From NCBI GenBank assembly GCA_949841045.1, contig CATKXS010000007.1:1-58221 (forward strand): DNA of 58,221 bases, read 5' to 3'. The stretch's first letter is position 1. Every line of letters starts with the position of its first letter. Below are positions 15,562 to 23,724 of the stretch, piece after piece. Source of the stretch: an uncultured Clostridia bacterium (lineage in GTDB: Bacteria > Bacillota > Clostridia > Christensenellales > UBA1242). A model generated the notes under the pieces. It did no database searches. It was not told the DNA's origin and was given only the letters and a program-made list of their open reading frames with translations. Position numbers and translations under genes: made by a program.

Positions 15562-15869
15562 AACGCCTCCCTAAGTAAATTCATTTGATTTTTGATATTT
15601 TTTTCATATAAAAGATGATTATTTTTCTCAATTTCTTCAATTATTTTATCTCTATTTTGAGCTCTAGTCTTTATTGCATAAACAAGTGTACGCTCATCAA
15701 GCTCATCAAAAGGCACTTTAAAACAATAACTGTTTCTTGCCTGCTCGTTTGAATGAACCTCATACGCCTGGTCATCTAAGTTATAATAAACTTCATAACT
15801 TCTGTCTATTTCTTTAAGTCTCTTACAAATGAAAAAATTGTCGCATTCTATTTTAATTAAGTTCTTCAT
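15552..15869 (-). CDS. Conserved phage protein of unknown function, 105 aa
   Basis: Contains FFICKRLKEIDRSYEVYYNLDDQAYEVHSNEQARNSYCFKVPFDELDERTLVYAIKTRAQN, then a coiled coil. The pattern (K-x-IDxSY-x-(I/V)YYN...FEVH...YC...LDERT) recurs, as far as I recall, in capsid-module genes of Firmicutes phages, where it is annotated hypothetical. It lies behind the capsid terminator and overlaps the connector gene by 10 bp. Confidence 0.65.
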   Translation of the reverse strand: MKNLIKIECDNFFICKRLKEIDRSYEVYYNLDDQAYEVHSNEQARNSYCFKVPFDELDERTLVYAIKTRAQNRDKIIEEIEKNNHLLYEKNIKNQMNLLREALCK

Positions 15870-15910
15870 ATTTCACCATCTTTTATGTTTAATTTAATAA
15901 AAATTTAAGA

Positions 15911-15951
15911 AAAAAGGCAAAAATTTTGCTTTTTAAGCTGTTTTTTTGCCC
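15911..15951 (-). terminator. Terminator behind the capsid gene
   Basis: On the reverse strand GGCAAAAA...TTTTTGCC is followed by a T-run. It could lower expression of the connector genes relative to the capsid. Confidence 0.7.
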
Positions 15952-15990
15952 ATTTTACATAAATTCCTTTCAGTTATTTACAATGTTAGG

Positions 15991-17181
15991 TTAAGCTTTT
16001 GTAGCAAAAGGATTTGTTACAGTAGATTTAATTCCGCTAATTTTAGCTTGTCCGCAGGGCTTATCGCAAATAAGTTCAGCATATTTAACAAGAGTTGCAC
16101 TGTAAGTTGGATAACCTTGATTTTGTTTCAAGATACGTCCATCTTCGCCTTCAAGCCATTGCCAGTCACAAAGTTGATGCAAAGCAAAATCATTTGTATT
16201 AAGAAGATACATTGTATCGTCATCAACAAATCTATCAGCAACAACAGGGATACCGTTATGAGTGATAGTCTTGTATCCACCTTCAAGTTCGGCAACTTCA
16301 ATGTTTCTTCTATAAGCTCCAAGATATTCTTGATATGCTCTTCTTACTTGACTTGAACAAGAAATAAAGTTGATTTTAGAATCGCAGTTCATGTCAAGGA
16401 AGTCAACAGCCTGTTGAATTAAAATATCAGAAATCTCAGTAGAAGCAGTTGAAGTATAAGGATTGAGCCAAGGGAAGCTTGCCTTGCTTACACCATAGAT
16501 AGATGTTGCACTGCTGTCAAAGATTTTACCAAGACCGCTTATTTCATGGTCTTTTGAACCTTGAACATATAATTTATCACCTGCTGTAATAGTAACGGCT
16601 GTATCAGTTACATAATTGAAAGATTTGTTCACTCTATCAACATAGGTAATTTTTAATGGTGAAGTGCTAGTTTTTGAATCTGCAGTATAAACGTCAACAA
16701 GCATACCTTCAATAAGATTGTTTACTTTATCACAAACAACTTTATTGTCAGACGCAGAAGCAACTGTTGCAAGAAGACCAGTTCCGTCACCATACAACAT
16801 TCTGCCAAGGTTGAAAGAACTTGCTCTAACAAGACCTTCCATTTCATCAGAAAGAAGATTTACAAACGCACCTATGTTGTTTGCAGAAGCTCTAACAGCC
16901 TTATCAGAAATTTCAATTTTACCATAAAGGTTTTTAAGGTCGGCTATAAATTGAACATAGCCATTTGAAGAAGAGTTTGGAAGAGCATCAGTTTCGCTTC
17001 CAGCTCCAATTCCGCCGTTAATACCGAAAGGAGCAAGTTTTCTAATTTCTTTACCCCAAACATCTTTAGTTGATTGTTTAATTCTTGCTAAAAGTGGATT
17101 AGCATTAGTGTTTAATTGATTTGCAACAACACCTAAATACACGTTTTTTAAAGCACTTTCAGCTGTTTGTAATGTTACCAT
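15991..17181 (-). CDS. Phage major capsid protein
   Basis: 396 aa, normal for an HK97-fold coat protein. Typical features: a helical N-terminus (SALKNVYLGVVANQLNTNANPLLARIKQST), GAGSETDALPNSSSNGYVQFIADLKNLYGKIEISDKAVRASANNIGAFVNLLSDEMEGLVRASS, and RMLYGDGTGLLATVAS near residue 130. The C-terminal half has an inserted beta domain (VYTADSKTSTSPLKITYVDR...AVTITAGDKLYVQG) and ends with a P-domain-like section (ILIQQAVDFLDMNCDSKINF...AYQEYLGAYRRNIEV). The start is backed by GGAGGAAAA. It is the best single marker that this is a phage head module. Confidence 0.85.
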   Translation of the reverse strand: MVTLQTAESALKNVYLGVVANQLNTNANPLLARIKQSTKDVWGKEIRKLAPFGINGGIGAGSETDALPNSSSNGYVQFIADLKNLYGKIEISDKAVRASANNIGAFVNLLSDEMEGLVRASSFNLGRMLYGDGTGLLATVASASDNKVVCDKVNNLIEGMLVDVYTADSKTSTSPLKITYVDRVNKSFNYVTDTAVTITAGDKLYVQGSKDHEISGLGKIFDSSATSIYGVSKASFPWLNPYTSTASTEISDILIQQAVDFLDMNCDSKINFISCSSQVRRAYQEYLGAYRRNIEVAELEGGYKTITHNGIPVVADRFVDDDTMYLLNTNDFALHQLCDWQWLEGEDGRILKQNQGYPTYSATLVKYAELICDKPCGQAKISGIKSTVTNPFATKA

Positions 17182-17284
17182 TTTTCCTCCATAATTAATG
17201 TTTTTAAAAGATTTTTAATCAATATTTCATAAATTTTGAAGAAAATTGTTTAATTTTTCAAAAAATTTTCCATTTTCACACGCC

Positions 17285-17983
17285 TTAACTAAACATTTTG
17301 TTTACCAGACGTTTAGCATCAGCAAGCGTTTTAGGGCTGTCAGTCATGACGCCTGACAACCTTTCTCCGCTCTTTGATGACATGATAAGTGGTGGCTTTG
17401 AATTATTTAAACTTGTAAGATAATCTTCGATAACTTTATTTCTTACATTTTCATCAGATAAAACATATTGATTTATAATTGGGTCGCTTACTTTTTCTCC
17501 TTCTTTTAAATGACTTAAAAGAACTTCAGCCCACGCGACCTCAATAGGGCTTGATTTTTTATCACTTGCAGAAAATCTATTTTTTATCTCTTCCACATAG
17601 TTTGATGCTTCGCTATTATTTTCAAGGAATAAATTAAGATGTTCATCAAAATTTTCTTCATTAATATCATTAATTAATGATTTTTCAATATTTTCAGCAT
17701 TAATTTCAGCATTTTTCATTGAATTATCATCATTTGCCTTGATATTATCAATACTTTCATTCACATCCTCTTCTACTTTGTCTTTCTGTAATTCGCTTAG
17801 CTTTTGACACTTTTTGGTAAATTCAGCCTGCAAGTTGTTGTATGCGTCCATAAGAGCTTGCACACTTTTGAATTTACCCAAGTCGTCATGTTGAGAGCCG
17901 ACTTCGCTCATAGCACTTTCATCATCTGCTGGGTTTAAAGCGGTTGCTGGCATTATAATCGGTTGTTCTCTAGTATCTTCCAT
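17285..17983 (-). CDS. Phage scaffolding protein
   Basis: 232 aa, acidic, strongly helical with a coiled coil (KSVQALMDAYNNLQAEFTKKCQKLSELQKDK). Position directly between portal and capsid is that of a scaffold, which shapes the procapsid and then leaves or is cleaved. The C-terminus (LADAKRLVNKMF) is basic, as expected for the coat-binding end. It starts 6 bp behind the portal gene. Sequence alone would not identify it. Confidence 0.7.
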   Translation of the reverse strand: MEDTREQPIIMPATALNPADDESAMSEVGSQHDDLGKFKSVQALMDAYNNLQAEFTKKCQKLSELQKDKVEEDVNESIDNIKANDDNSMKNAEINAENIEKSLINDINEENFDEHLNLFLENNSEASNYVEEIKNRFSASDKKSSPIEVAWAEVLLSHLKEGEKVSDPIINQYVLSDENVRNKVIEDYLTSLNNSKPPLIMSSKSGERLSGVMTDSPKTLADAKRLVNKMFS

Positions 17984-17989
17984 AATTTT

Positions 17990-19846
17990 TTAATCCTCCA
18001 TTTTTAAAAACTCTTTGTGTTTCTTAATATGAGCAAGAAAATTTTGCTCTAACTTGTCATTATCTTTACATGCCTTTTCAAAGTCCATACCAAGCATAAA
18101 AGCAATATGCTCATTGATATGAAGGTCATGATTGTCAATTTCTCTAACTTTAATTTCTTCTCCACTCAGCATTTTAAGGTTTTCATTGCCTGCTCTTTTA
18201 ACATGAAGTTCATTTACATCTTGAGCATTTTCCCAAATGCCCATTCCAAGCATTTCGAGGATTTTACATTTCATTTTGTTTGAAATTTTGTCATTTTCAT
18301 CATTTAAAATCCCGTTTTCAAGAAGAGTCATAATCATCTCTCTTCTTTGAGTTAATGTTTGAAGTCCATCAGATTGATTTTCGATTACGATGTCATCACT
18401 TGAAATATCACTTGATGAGAAATAGAACATTTCTACTTGCCCATTCTCGCCAATAACTCTTGCTAAACGTGGAATAGATGCAAATTGTTTATATAACTGG
18501 AGAATTTTTCTCGCAATAAGCCTATTAGCTGAATTGATACTTTCAACTGAAGCGTTAAGTCTTGTCTCATCCTGTCCTATCATAAGTTCAAGAGCTACAC
18601 CACTCATTTGTGAAGATACAGAGCCAGCACTTACAAGGTCGCTTACTCCACTGATAGTTTTAAATTCCTCAATAAGGTTGGCTTCTTCTGTTTCAATACC
18701 ACTAGGCAAAGCCTCGCTTTCAAGATATTTAGGTTCACTTGAACCCTGCCTATAAACAAGGACTTTTCCAGGACACAACCCCTCGTCTTCTAAATTATCA
18801 AGGTCGACAGAACCATCTTCAACACTAAGCACACCAAGAGAAAGACGATTTATGAACTCATGTTTACGATTTTTAACAGCATTATATGCTCTTTGTACAG
18901 GAATAAGCCTTTCTATTACACTTGTTCCCCAGAAACAGCCAGGCTCAGAAATACTGGTCTGCCTAACAAATGGGAAATCTCTCTTGTCTTCATCAAATAA
19001 ATAAGGAAGTTCACCATCATAAACCAGCCTATCTCCTGCAACAATTGTAAGCCTTCCATTAGGATAATCTTCACTTGGGCGATTATATCTTTCAATAACA
19101 ACTGCACTGTTTTCTTTAACACTCTCAATCATTTTTGGTACTGTACCATTAAAGCCAAGCCCGCCAACTCCTGCACTGACATTATCAAGAGAATAAGTAT
19201 TGATTTTCCCACCTTGAACATCAACGCCATACATATTTTTAATCTGTTCTACGCTGAAAGCCTTTGCATGAATTAAACTGTTACACTCTTCAAGATTTTC
19301 ACAAACAGATGAATCAGGATAAATCTCAAAAGGACTGACAACAGAGAAGTCAATTTCGCCCCCTCGAATAGACTTGCCTTTTTCATCTTTGGCAAGAACT
19401 TGCCCTTCACTAGAATTCCAGCCTACTTTGTAAAATACAGTGCCACAAACTTCTGACCATTTAATTGCCTGATTCATTTTGCTGTCAAGTTCAAATTTAT
19501 TTTTTACCGAATTATAAATCTTCTTAGACACTTTTGCTGACTCTTTATCGCGCTCATCATTGGTCGCTGGAATTATATTGATAGCAGGCTTAATTTTAGA
19601 TAATTTAGCATATCTTATATCAAAAATAGGTGCAATATGGTTAAAAACTTCACGTTCTTGCCAAAAGAACTGCCTATCAGCTTCTTCCAAACTGCCACCA
19701 TAACCAACATTACAGTATTGATTTCCCATAAGAAAATTCATGTTAATTTGCCATATAAGGTCAAAACTTTTTCTCATTTCTGCTCTGCGGTTAAAGTCAT
19801 CTAAGACCTCTTTCACAATACTTTTTTCTTTTTCATTATTCTTCAT
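17990..19846 (-). CDS. Phage portal protein (P22-like)
   Basis: 618 aa; forms the dodecameric ring through which DNA enters the head. N-terminal markers: FDLIWQINMNFLMGNQYCNVG, then WQEREVFNHIAPIFDIRYAKLSKIKPAINIIPATND. These W/N/G...RE-x-FN-x-I-x-P and L-x-P-x-x-D patterns are usual in P22-type portals. Later PFVRQTSISEPGCFWGTSVIERLIPVQRAYNAVKNRKHEFIN and SGVALELMIGQDETRLNAS match the crown/stem region. It overlaps the upstream small gene by 11 bp. Length and frame are intact. Confidence 0.82.
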   Translation of the reverse strand: MKNNEKEKSIVKEVLDDFNRRAEMRKSFDLIWQINMNFLMGNQYCNVGYGGSLEEADRQFFWQEREVFNHIAPIFDIRYAKLSKIKPAINIIPATNDERDKESAKVSKKIYNSVKNKFELDSKMNQAIKWSEVCGTVFYKVGWNSSEGQVLAKDEKGKSIRGGEIDFSVVSPFEIYPDSSVCENLEECNSLIHAKAFSVEQIKNMYGVDVQGGKINTYSLDNVSAGVGGLGFNGTVPKMIESVKENSAVVIERYNRPSEDYPNGRLTIVAGDRLVYDGELPYLFDEDKRDFPFVRQTSISEPGCFWGTSVIERLIPVQRAYNAVKNRKHEFINRLSLGVLSVEDGSVDLDNLEDEGLCPGKVLVYRQGSSEPKYLESEALPSGIETEEANLIEEFKTISGVSDLVSAGSVSSQMSGVALELMIGQDETRLNASVESINSANRLIARKILQLYKQFASIPRLARVIGENGQVEMFYFSSSDISSDDIVIENQSDGLQTLTQRREMIMTLLENGILNDENDKISNKMKCKILEMLGMGIWENAQDVNELHVKRAGNENLKMLSGEEIKVREIDNHDLHINEHIAFMLGMDFEKACKDNDKLEQNFLAHIKKHKEFLKMED

Positions 19847-20060
19847 TCTGTTTTCCCAACCTTTTATTCAATTTAAATGGACTTTTAATGCCCTTAGGAG
19901 TTTGCATTTTTGCAATAGTCTCATACATGCCTTTCAAACATTCCTCGCAAAAGCATAAATTTCTCTTAATAAGGCCTTTTGTCGAGAAATTATACTTTGC
20001 GACATTATTACAACCATAAAAATCACATTTGGTCATATATTTGCATTCATTAATCTCCAT
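19836..20060 (-). CDS. Small Cys-rich zinc-binding phage protein
   Basis: 74 aa from the ATG at 20060 (a GTG at 20063 is also possible), with GGAG close upstream inside the preceding gene. Cys residues in CDFYGC and CFCEEC are spaced like a treble-clef zinc site (CNNVAKYNF between them). It overlaps both neighbours by ~11 bp, so it belongs to the cassette. Function unknown; such proteins often sit beside terminase genes. Confidence 0.6.
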   Translation of the reverse strand: MEINECKYMTKCDFYGCNNVAKYNFSTKGLIKRNLCFCEECLKGMYETIAKMQTPKGIKSPFKLNKRLGKQNEE

Positions 20061-20337
20061 CACTCTCCTCCTTTATTTCACTGATTAGGCGCTCTTTTTC
20101 TTCAAAAAGCACTTGGTCAGACATGGAATGAACATCTTCCTCGTAGGTCTTATAATATCTCTCAAGTAGCACTTTGACTGCTGAAATATCAGGACTATAA
20201 TGCTTTTTAGTGACCTTTTTCTTGGAAAGTTGTTTTTTGCCAGTTGCGTCAATCGTGTATTCTACAATCACCTCATTCGCGTTATATCCAAGAGCTTTTT
20301 TCATAAGAGCTTTTTTAATTTTCTCTTGCTCTTCCAT
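20050..20337 (-). CDS. Terminase-small-subunit-like protein
   Basis: 95 aa. The segment KKALGYNANEVIVEYTIDATGKKQLSKKKVTKKHYSPDISAVKVLLERYY matches the C-terminal pattern of phage small terminases (ALGYE-x-x-E...K-x-TK-x-H-x-PPD-x-x-A-x-x-x-x-L-x-x-R), which bind packaging DNA and recruit the large subunit. The N-terminal DNA-binding HTH of full-length TerS is missing, so it may be truncated or a related packaging factor. It is first in the cassette, with a good promoter and an AAAGGAGAG SD. No large terminase is found on either strand. Confidence 0.5.
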   Translation of the reverse strand: MEEQEKIKKALMKKALGYNANEVIVEYTIDATGKKQLSKKKVTKKHYSPDISAVKVLLERYYKTYEEDVHSMSDQVLFEEKERLISEIKEESDGD

Positions 20338-20364
20338 ATCTCTCCTTTATTAGCTAACACGTGT

Positions 20365-20394
20365 ATTATAAAACCGCTTAAAAGCAAACTTCAA
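20365..20394 (-). promoter_or_regulatory. Promoter of the phage head cassette
   Basis: Reverse strand TTGAAG (20389-20394), an 18-nt spacer, TATAAT (20365-20370). The SD and ATG of the first cassette gene follow within 35 nt. Confidence 0.65.
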
Positions 20395-20518
20395 TGTTGA
20401 CTGACAAAAATTTAAAAAAAATCAAAAATTTAATGATAATATATATTAAATAAAGTAATTTTAATTAAATATAAGGTAAAAAATAAAAAATTTAAAAAAT
20501 CATCTTTATTTGTAACAT

Positions 20519-20546
20519 TTGACTTTCTAATTGCTAAACTGATAAT
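20519..20546 (+). promoter_or_regulatory. Promoter of the ABC importer genes
   Basis: TTGACT (20519-20524), a 16-nt spacer and GATAAT (20541-20546), 15 nt before the ATG at 20562. The rest of the 20395-20518 gap is AT-rich with nothing else I can name. Confidence 0.5.
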
Positions 20547-20561
20547 GTAGAGGTCATAAAA

Positions 20562-21317
20562 ATGAAAATGCTACTCGAATTTAAAAATGTAAATTACTTC
20601 TATCAAACAAAAGAAAATGAGATTAATGCTCTTGACGGAGTAAATTTTTCGATAGAACATGAATCTTTTACATCACTTGTTGGTCCAAGTGGCTGTGGTA
20701 AAACAACAATACTTTCCCTAACCGCAGGTTTGCTTACCCCATCAAGTGGTGAAATTCTACTTGATGATAAGCCAATTGAAAAGAATGACAGCCGAATAGG
20801 CTATATGTTTCAACGCGACCATCTTTTTGAATGGCGTACTATTTGGCAAAACATAATTTTGGGATTAGAACTTCAAAAAATGAAAAAAGACCCTAAAAAA
20901 CTGGCTTTTGCAGAAGAATTACTCAAAAAATATGACCTTTACAACTTCAAAAACAAAAAGCCTCGCCAGTTAAGTGGTGGAATGCGACAGCGTGTAGCCT
21001 TGATTAGAACCCTTGTGTTAGAACCAGCTCTGTTACTCCTTGATGAGCCATTCTCGGCACTCGACTTCCAAACAAGACTGAAAGTTTGTGATGACGTATA
21101 CGAGATAATAAAGTCAGAAAAAAAGACAGCGCTCCTCGTCACTCATGACATTTCAGAAGCACTAAGTATGTCTGACAAAGTAATTATCTTAACAAAAAGA
21201 CCGGCTTCAGTAAAGACGGAAATTAAGCTTCCGTTTACAGAGGCCTCACCACTTGCAAAACGTGAGGATAAAGAATTTGGCAACTATTTTGATATGATAT
21301 GGAGAAATCTCACCTAA
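20562..21317 (+). CDS. ABC importer ATPase, nitrate/sulfonate/taurine (SsuB/TauB) type
   Basis: 251 aa. Walker A GPSGCGKTT at residues 41-49, Q-loop MFQRDHLFEW, signature LSGGMRQR, Walker B LLLLDEPFSALD and switch His in LVTHD are all intact. FEWRTIWQNIILGLEL is typical of the SsuB/TauB/ThiZ-like group that powers uptake of small organic anions or vitamin precursors. Its stop overlaps the permease ATG (TAATG). No substrate-binding protein gene is nearby, so the substrate cannot be inferred and the binding protein must be elsewhere or lost. Confidence 0.9.
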   Translation: MKMLLEFKNVNYFYQTKENEINALDGVNFSIEHESFTSLVGPSGCGKTTILSLTAGLLTPSSGEILLDDKPIEKNDSRIGYMFQRDHLFEWRTIWQNIILGLELQKMKKDPKKLAFAEELLKKYDLYNFKNKKPRQLSGGMRQRVALIRTLVLEPALLLLDEPFSALDFQTRLKVCDDVYEIIKSEKKTALLVTHDISEALSMSDKVIILTKRPASVKTEIKLPFTEASPLAKREDKEFGNYFDMIWRNLT

Positions 21318-22120
21318 TGAAAAAAAGAACAGTAAATTACTCCAAAGCAAGAAAATTGTACTTAAAACGCCAAAGAAACGATAAAATACTTGTAATTTTC
21401 TTTCAAATTGCAGTAATAGTCGCTTTTCTCGGCATTTGGGAACTGCTTGCTTACACTGGAGCTTTAGACCCCTTCTTCTTTTCAAGCCCTTCTCGAATAG
21501 CCGTAACAATAGTAGACCTAGCAAAGACAGGCAATCTGTTTTTGCATATATGGACATCGCTTTATGAGACAATAATTGGCTTTGTGCTTGCAACAGCAAT
21601 CGGATATATACTCGCCATAATACTATGGTGGAGCGAAAAAGTGAGAAGAGTGCTCGAGCCTTATCTCATCATTCTCAACTCACTGCCAAAAATCGCACTC
21701 GGCCCTATGATAATTTTCTGGGTTGGCTCAGGTACAGGCGCTACAATTGTAATGTGTATACTAATTTGCGTAATTATAACAACTATTTCAATGCTAAACG
21801 CTTTCATTTCATGCGATAATGATAAAATATTACTCATGAAATCAATGCACGCAAAGAAATATCAAATATTATTCAAACTGATAATACCAAACTCGCTACC
21901 TGAGTTTGCAACTGCACTAAAGATAAATGTCGGTATGAGTTGGGTTGGAACAATCATGGGTGAATACCTTTCAAGTCGCGCCGGACTTGGTTATTTAATA
22001 AACTATGGCAGTCAAATATTAAAACTAGACATAGTCATGGCAAGCATCGTAATCTTATGTATTCTTGCCAGCGGAATGTACTTTCTTGTAAGCCCTCTTG
22101 AAAAGCGGTATAAGAAATAA
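21317..22120 (+). CDS. ABC importer permease, SsuC/TauC type
   Basis: 267 aa with about six membrane helices (FFQIAVIVAFLGIWELLAYTGAL; LYETIIGFVLATAIGYILAIILWW; ATIVMCILICVIITTISMLNAF; IVILCILASGMYFLV). The EAA-like loop that contacts the ATPase is MKSMHAKKYQILFKLIIPNSLPEFATALKINVGMSWVGTIMGEYLSS. I chose the ATG that overlaps the ATPase stop, with GGAG 13 nt upstream; an in-frame ATG at 21299 is possible. The 3' end overlaps the convergent gene at 22055 by 66 bp. Confidence 0.88.
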   Translation: MKKRTVNYSKARKLYLKRQRNDKILVIFFQIAVIVAFLGIWELLAYTGALDPFFFSSPSRIAVTIVDLAKTGNLFLHIWTSLYETIIGFVLATAIGYILAIILWWSEKVRRVLEPYLIILNSLPKIALGPMIIFWVGSGTGATIVMCILICVIITTISMLNAFISCDNDKILLMKSMHAKKYQILFKLIIPNSLPEFATALKINVGMSWVGTIMGEYLSSRAGLGYLINYGSQILKLDIVMASIVILCILASGMYFLVSPLEKRYKK

Positions 22121-23056
22121 ATCACCAAGAAGATAAATACCAAGCACACTGGCAAGCGGATAAAGATATTCTACGATGAAATTAAACCCAAGTAGGCTAA
22201 TACAAAGTGGCAGTATTACGCTTGTAAAAAAAATTAAAAATTCATTTTTGCACAGCCCTCGCATTGAAGATGATAATGTAAAGACAAGTGTAAGAAGCGA
22301 CGTCAAACAGCCTATAAAGATAACAAACGTCATAACCATGTGCATTGATGCAGAAAAAATGCTCGCGAGTGGCATAGCATAAACTATAGAAGTAGGGTTT
22401 AACAGCAAAACCAAGTTTGCAATCAGCAAAATAACGAAAAGCGCGAGTGCCGAAAAAAAGGCTACTTGCGTTTTTTGCCTATTTGTAAGTTTTTTACCAA
22501 GACTCGCAATCAAAACTCCCCCGTTCGCGGTATTTAATATGACATATAAAATGCCGTAAATAAAAGAGAGCCAACTGTATGAAAAACTGTCTAATTTAAT
22601 TGATTGAAAACTGATTTTGCTGCAAAGTGCCCCGACAAATACAACAATCATAAGCGGAACTAAAATGGCGTTGATTTTGTTCAGACTCCCCATTCCAAAC
22701 TTATAGACTATAAAAGATAACGCCAAAATTAAGAAAAATAGGCATAAATTCACGATTTTTTTGTCAAAAATAAGCAAATTTGATATTCCAGCGAACATAG
22801 CGGAAGAAAATATCAAGCAAATAATAAGGTTTAATAAAAACAAAACTTTTGAATTTTTCATTCTGAGCATCGCCTGCTCTCCACTGTTTAATATAACCTT
22901 AAAAAGGAAGAAAAAGAGTAAAAATGCGACAAAAATGCTAGGTAATGACATAATCCCAAATCGCGAAAAGAACACTCCGACTTCTTTCCCGCTTATAAAC
23001 CCAGAGCCAATGACCGTACCCAAAATAGCTAAAACTGCAAGAAGACTATTTCTCAT
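22055..23056 (-). CDS. YkvI-like LeuT-fold membrane transporter
   Basis: About 333 aa with roughly ten hydrophobic helices. It starts with LAVLAILGTVIGSGFISGKEVGVFFSRFG, the broken first helix (GTxxGSGFxSGxE) of the YkvI/branched-chain-permease-like branch of the APC superfamily. This family has no established substrate. The ATG at 23056 follows a TTG; there is no SD, and TATAAAAT-type sequence lies close upstream. The C-terminal 66 bp are shared, antisense, with the ABC permease gene; the two mRNAs could interfere. Confidence 0.8.
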   Translation of the reverse strand: MRNSLLAVLAILGTVIGSGFISGKEVGVFFSRFGIMSLPSIFVAFLLFFFLFKVILNSGEQAMLRMKNSKVLFLLNLIICLIFSSAMFAGISNLLIFDKKIVNLCLFFLILALSFIVYKFGMGSLNKINAILVPLMIVVFVGALCSKISFQSIKLDSFSYSWLSFIYGILYVILNTANGGVLIASLGKKLTNRQKTQVAFFSALALFVILLIANLVLLLNPTSIVYAMPLASIFSASMHMVMTFVIFIGCLTSLLTLVFTLSSSMRGLCKNEFLIFFTSVILPLCISLLGFNFIVEYLYPLASVLGIYLLGDLFLIPLFKRAYKKVHSAGKNT

Positions 23057-23106
23057 CAATATATTTTATTTTATAAATATAATTTTTAGAATATTTAGGA
23101 GGATAT

Positions 23107-23613
23107 ATGTTTTTTAATAATAAAAATAACTGCCAATCAAACTGCAACTGTTGGCAAAATATTCAAGGTTCTTTTGACCAAATGAATGGCGAAAGATTTG
23201 AATTCGATGACTGTTGGGATAATTTTGACCAAAGAAATTATAACCAAAACTCTTGGGACGAAAGATATGGCAACATGGACAATAGTCGTGAACGCAAGGA
23301 AGAAAGAAAAAACTGCGACTGCTGGGATAACAAACAATCAAACTGCTGGGACAATAATCGTTGCCACTGCGGTAACAATAGACCATGCTGGGATAACCAT
23401 GACAAATGCCATGACAAGTGCTGGAAAAATGTGAATAGACCATGCAGACCAATTGTTTGGGAAAATCCAAACTACAATTGCAGACCAAACTGCTCTGACA
23501 ATCATAACTGCTCATGCAGACCAAACTGCAATCATCAAAACAACTGCTGTTTCAACAGATGCTCACTCTGCCTACTCTTAGGTTGCTGCTTAGGTAAAAA
23601 CTGCAAACGCTAA
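23107..23613 (+). CDS. Cys/Asn/Trp-rich protein with CWDN repeats
   Basis: 168 aa with about 30 Cys, many Asn, and recurring CWDN (CWDNFD, CWDNKQ, CWDNNR, CWDNHD, CWKN), plus NCRPNC/SCRPNC in the second half. The end is CSLCLLLGCCLGKNCKR. No signal peptide. The SD (AGGAGG) and ATG are excellent and a terminator follows, so expression is likely. The composition suggests a metal-binding, disulfide-crosslinked or coat-type structural protein; I cannot assign a family. It is divergent from the YkvI-like gene with only 50 bp between them. Confidence 0.75.
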   Translation: MFFNNKNNCQSNCNCWQNIQGSFDQMNGERFEFDDCWDNFDQRNYNQNSWDERYGNMDNSRERKEERKNCDCWDNKQSNCWDNNRCHCGNNRPCWDNHDKCHDKCWKNVNRPCRPIVWENPNYNCRPNCSDNHNCSCRPNCNHQNNCCFNRCSLCLLLGCCLGKNCKR

Positions 23614-23637
23614 AAAGATTATAAAAATCAAAAATAA

Positions 23638-23672
23638 AAGGTTGACTTAAATTTAAGTCAATCTTTTTAATT
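23638..23672 (+). terminator. Terminator of the Cys-rich gene
   Basis: TTGACTTAAATTTAAGTCAA is a perfect 20-bp inverted repeat followed by TCTTTTTAA. Confidence 0.8.
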
Positions 23673-23689
23673 ATTAAAGTACAAAAAAT

Positions 23690-23718
23690 TTGCCAAATTG
23701 ATTATTACATGGTATAAT
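23690..23718 (+). promoter_or_regulatory. rsmE promoter placing the start at the ATG
   Basis: TTGCCA (23690-23695), a 17-nt spacer, TATAAT (23713-23718). Only 6 nt separate the -10 box from the ATG at 23725, so the mRNA should be leaderless or nearly so. Confidence 0.65.
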
Positions 23719-23724
23719 AATGCT

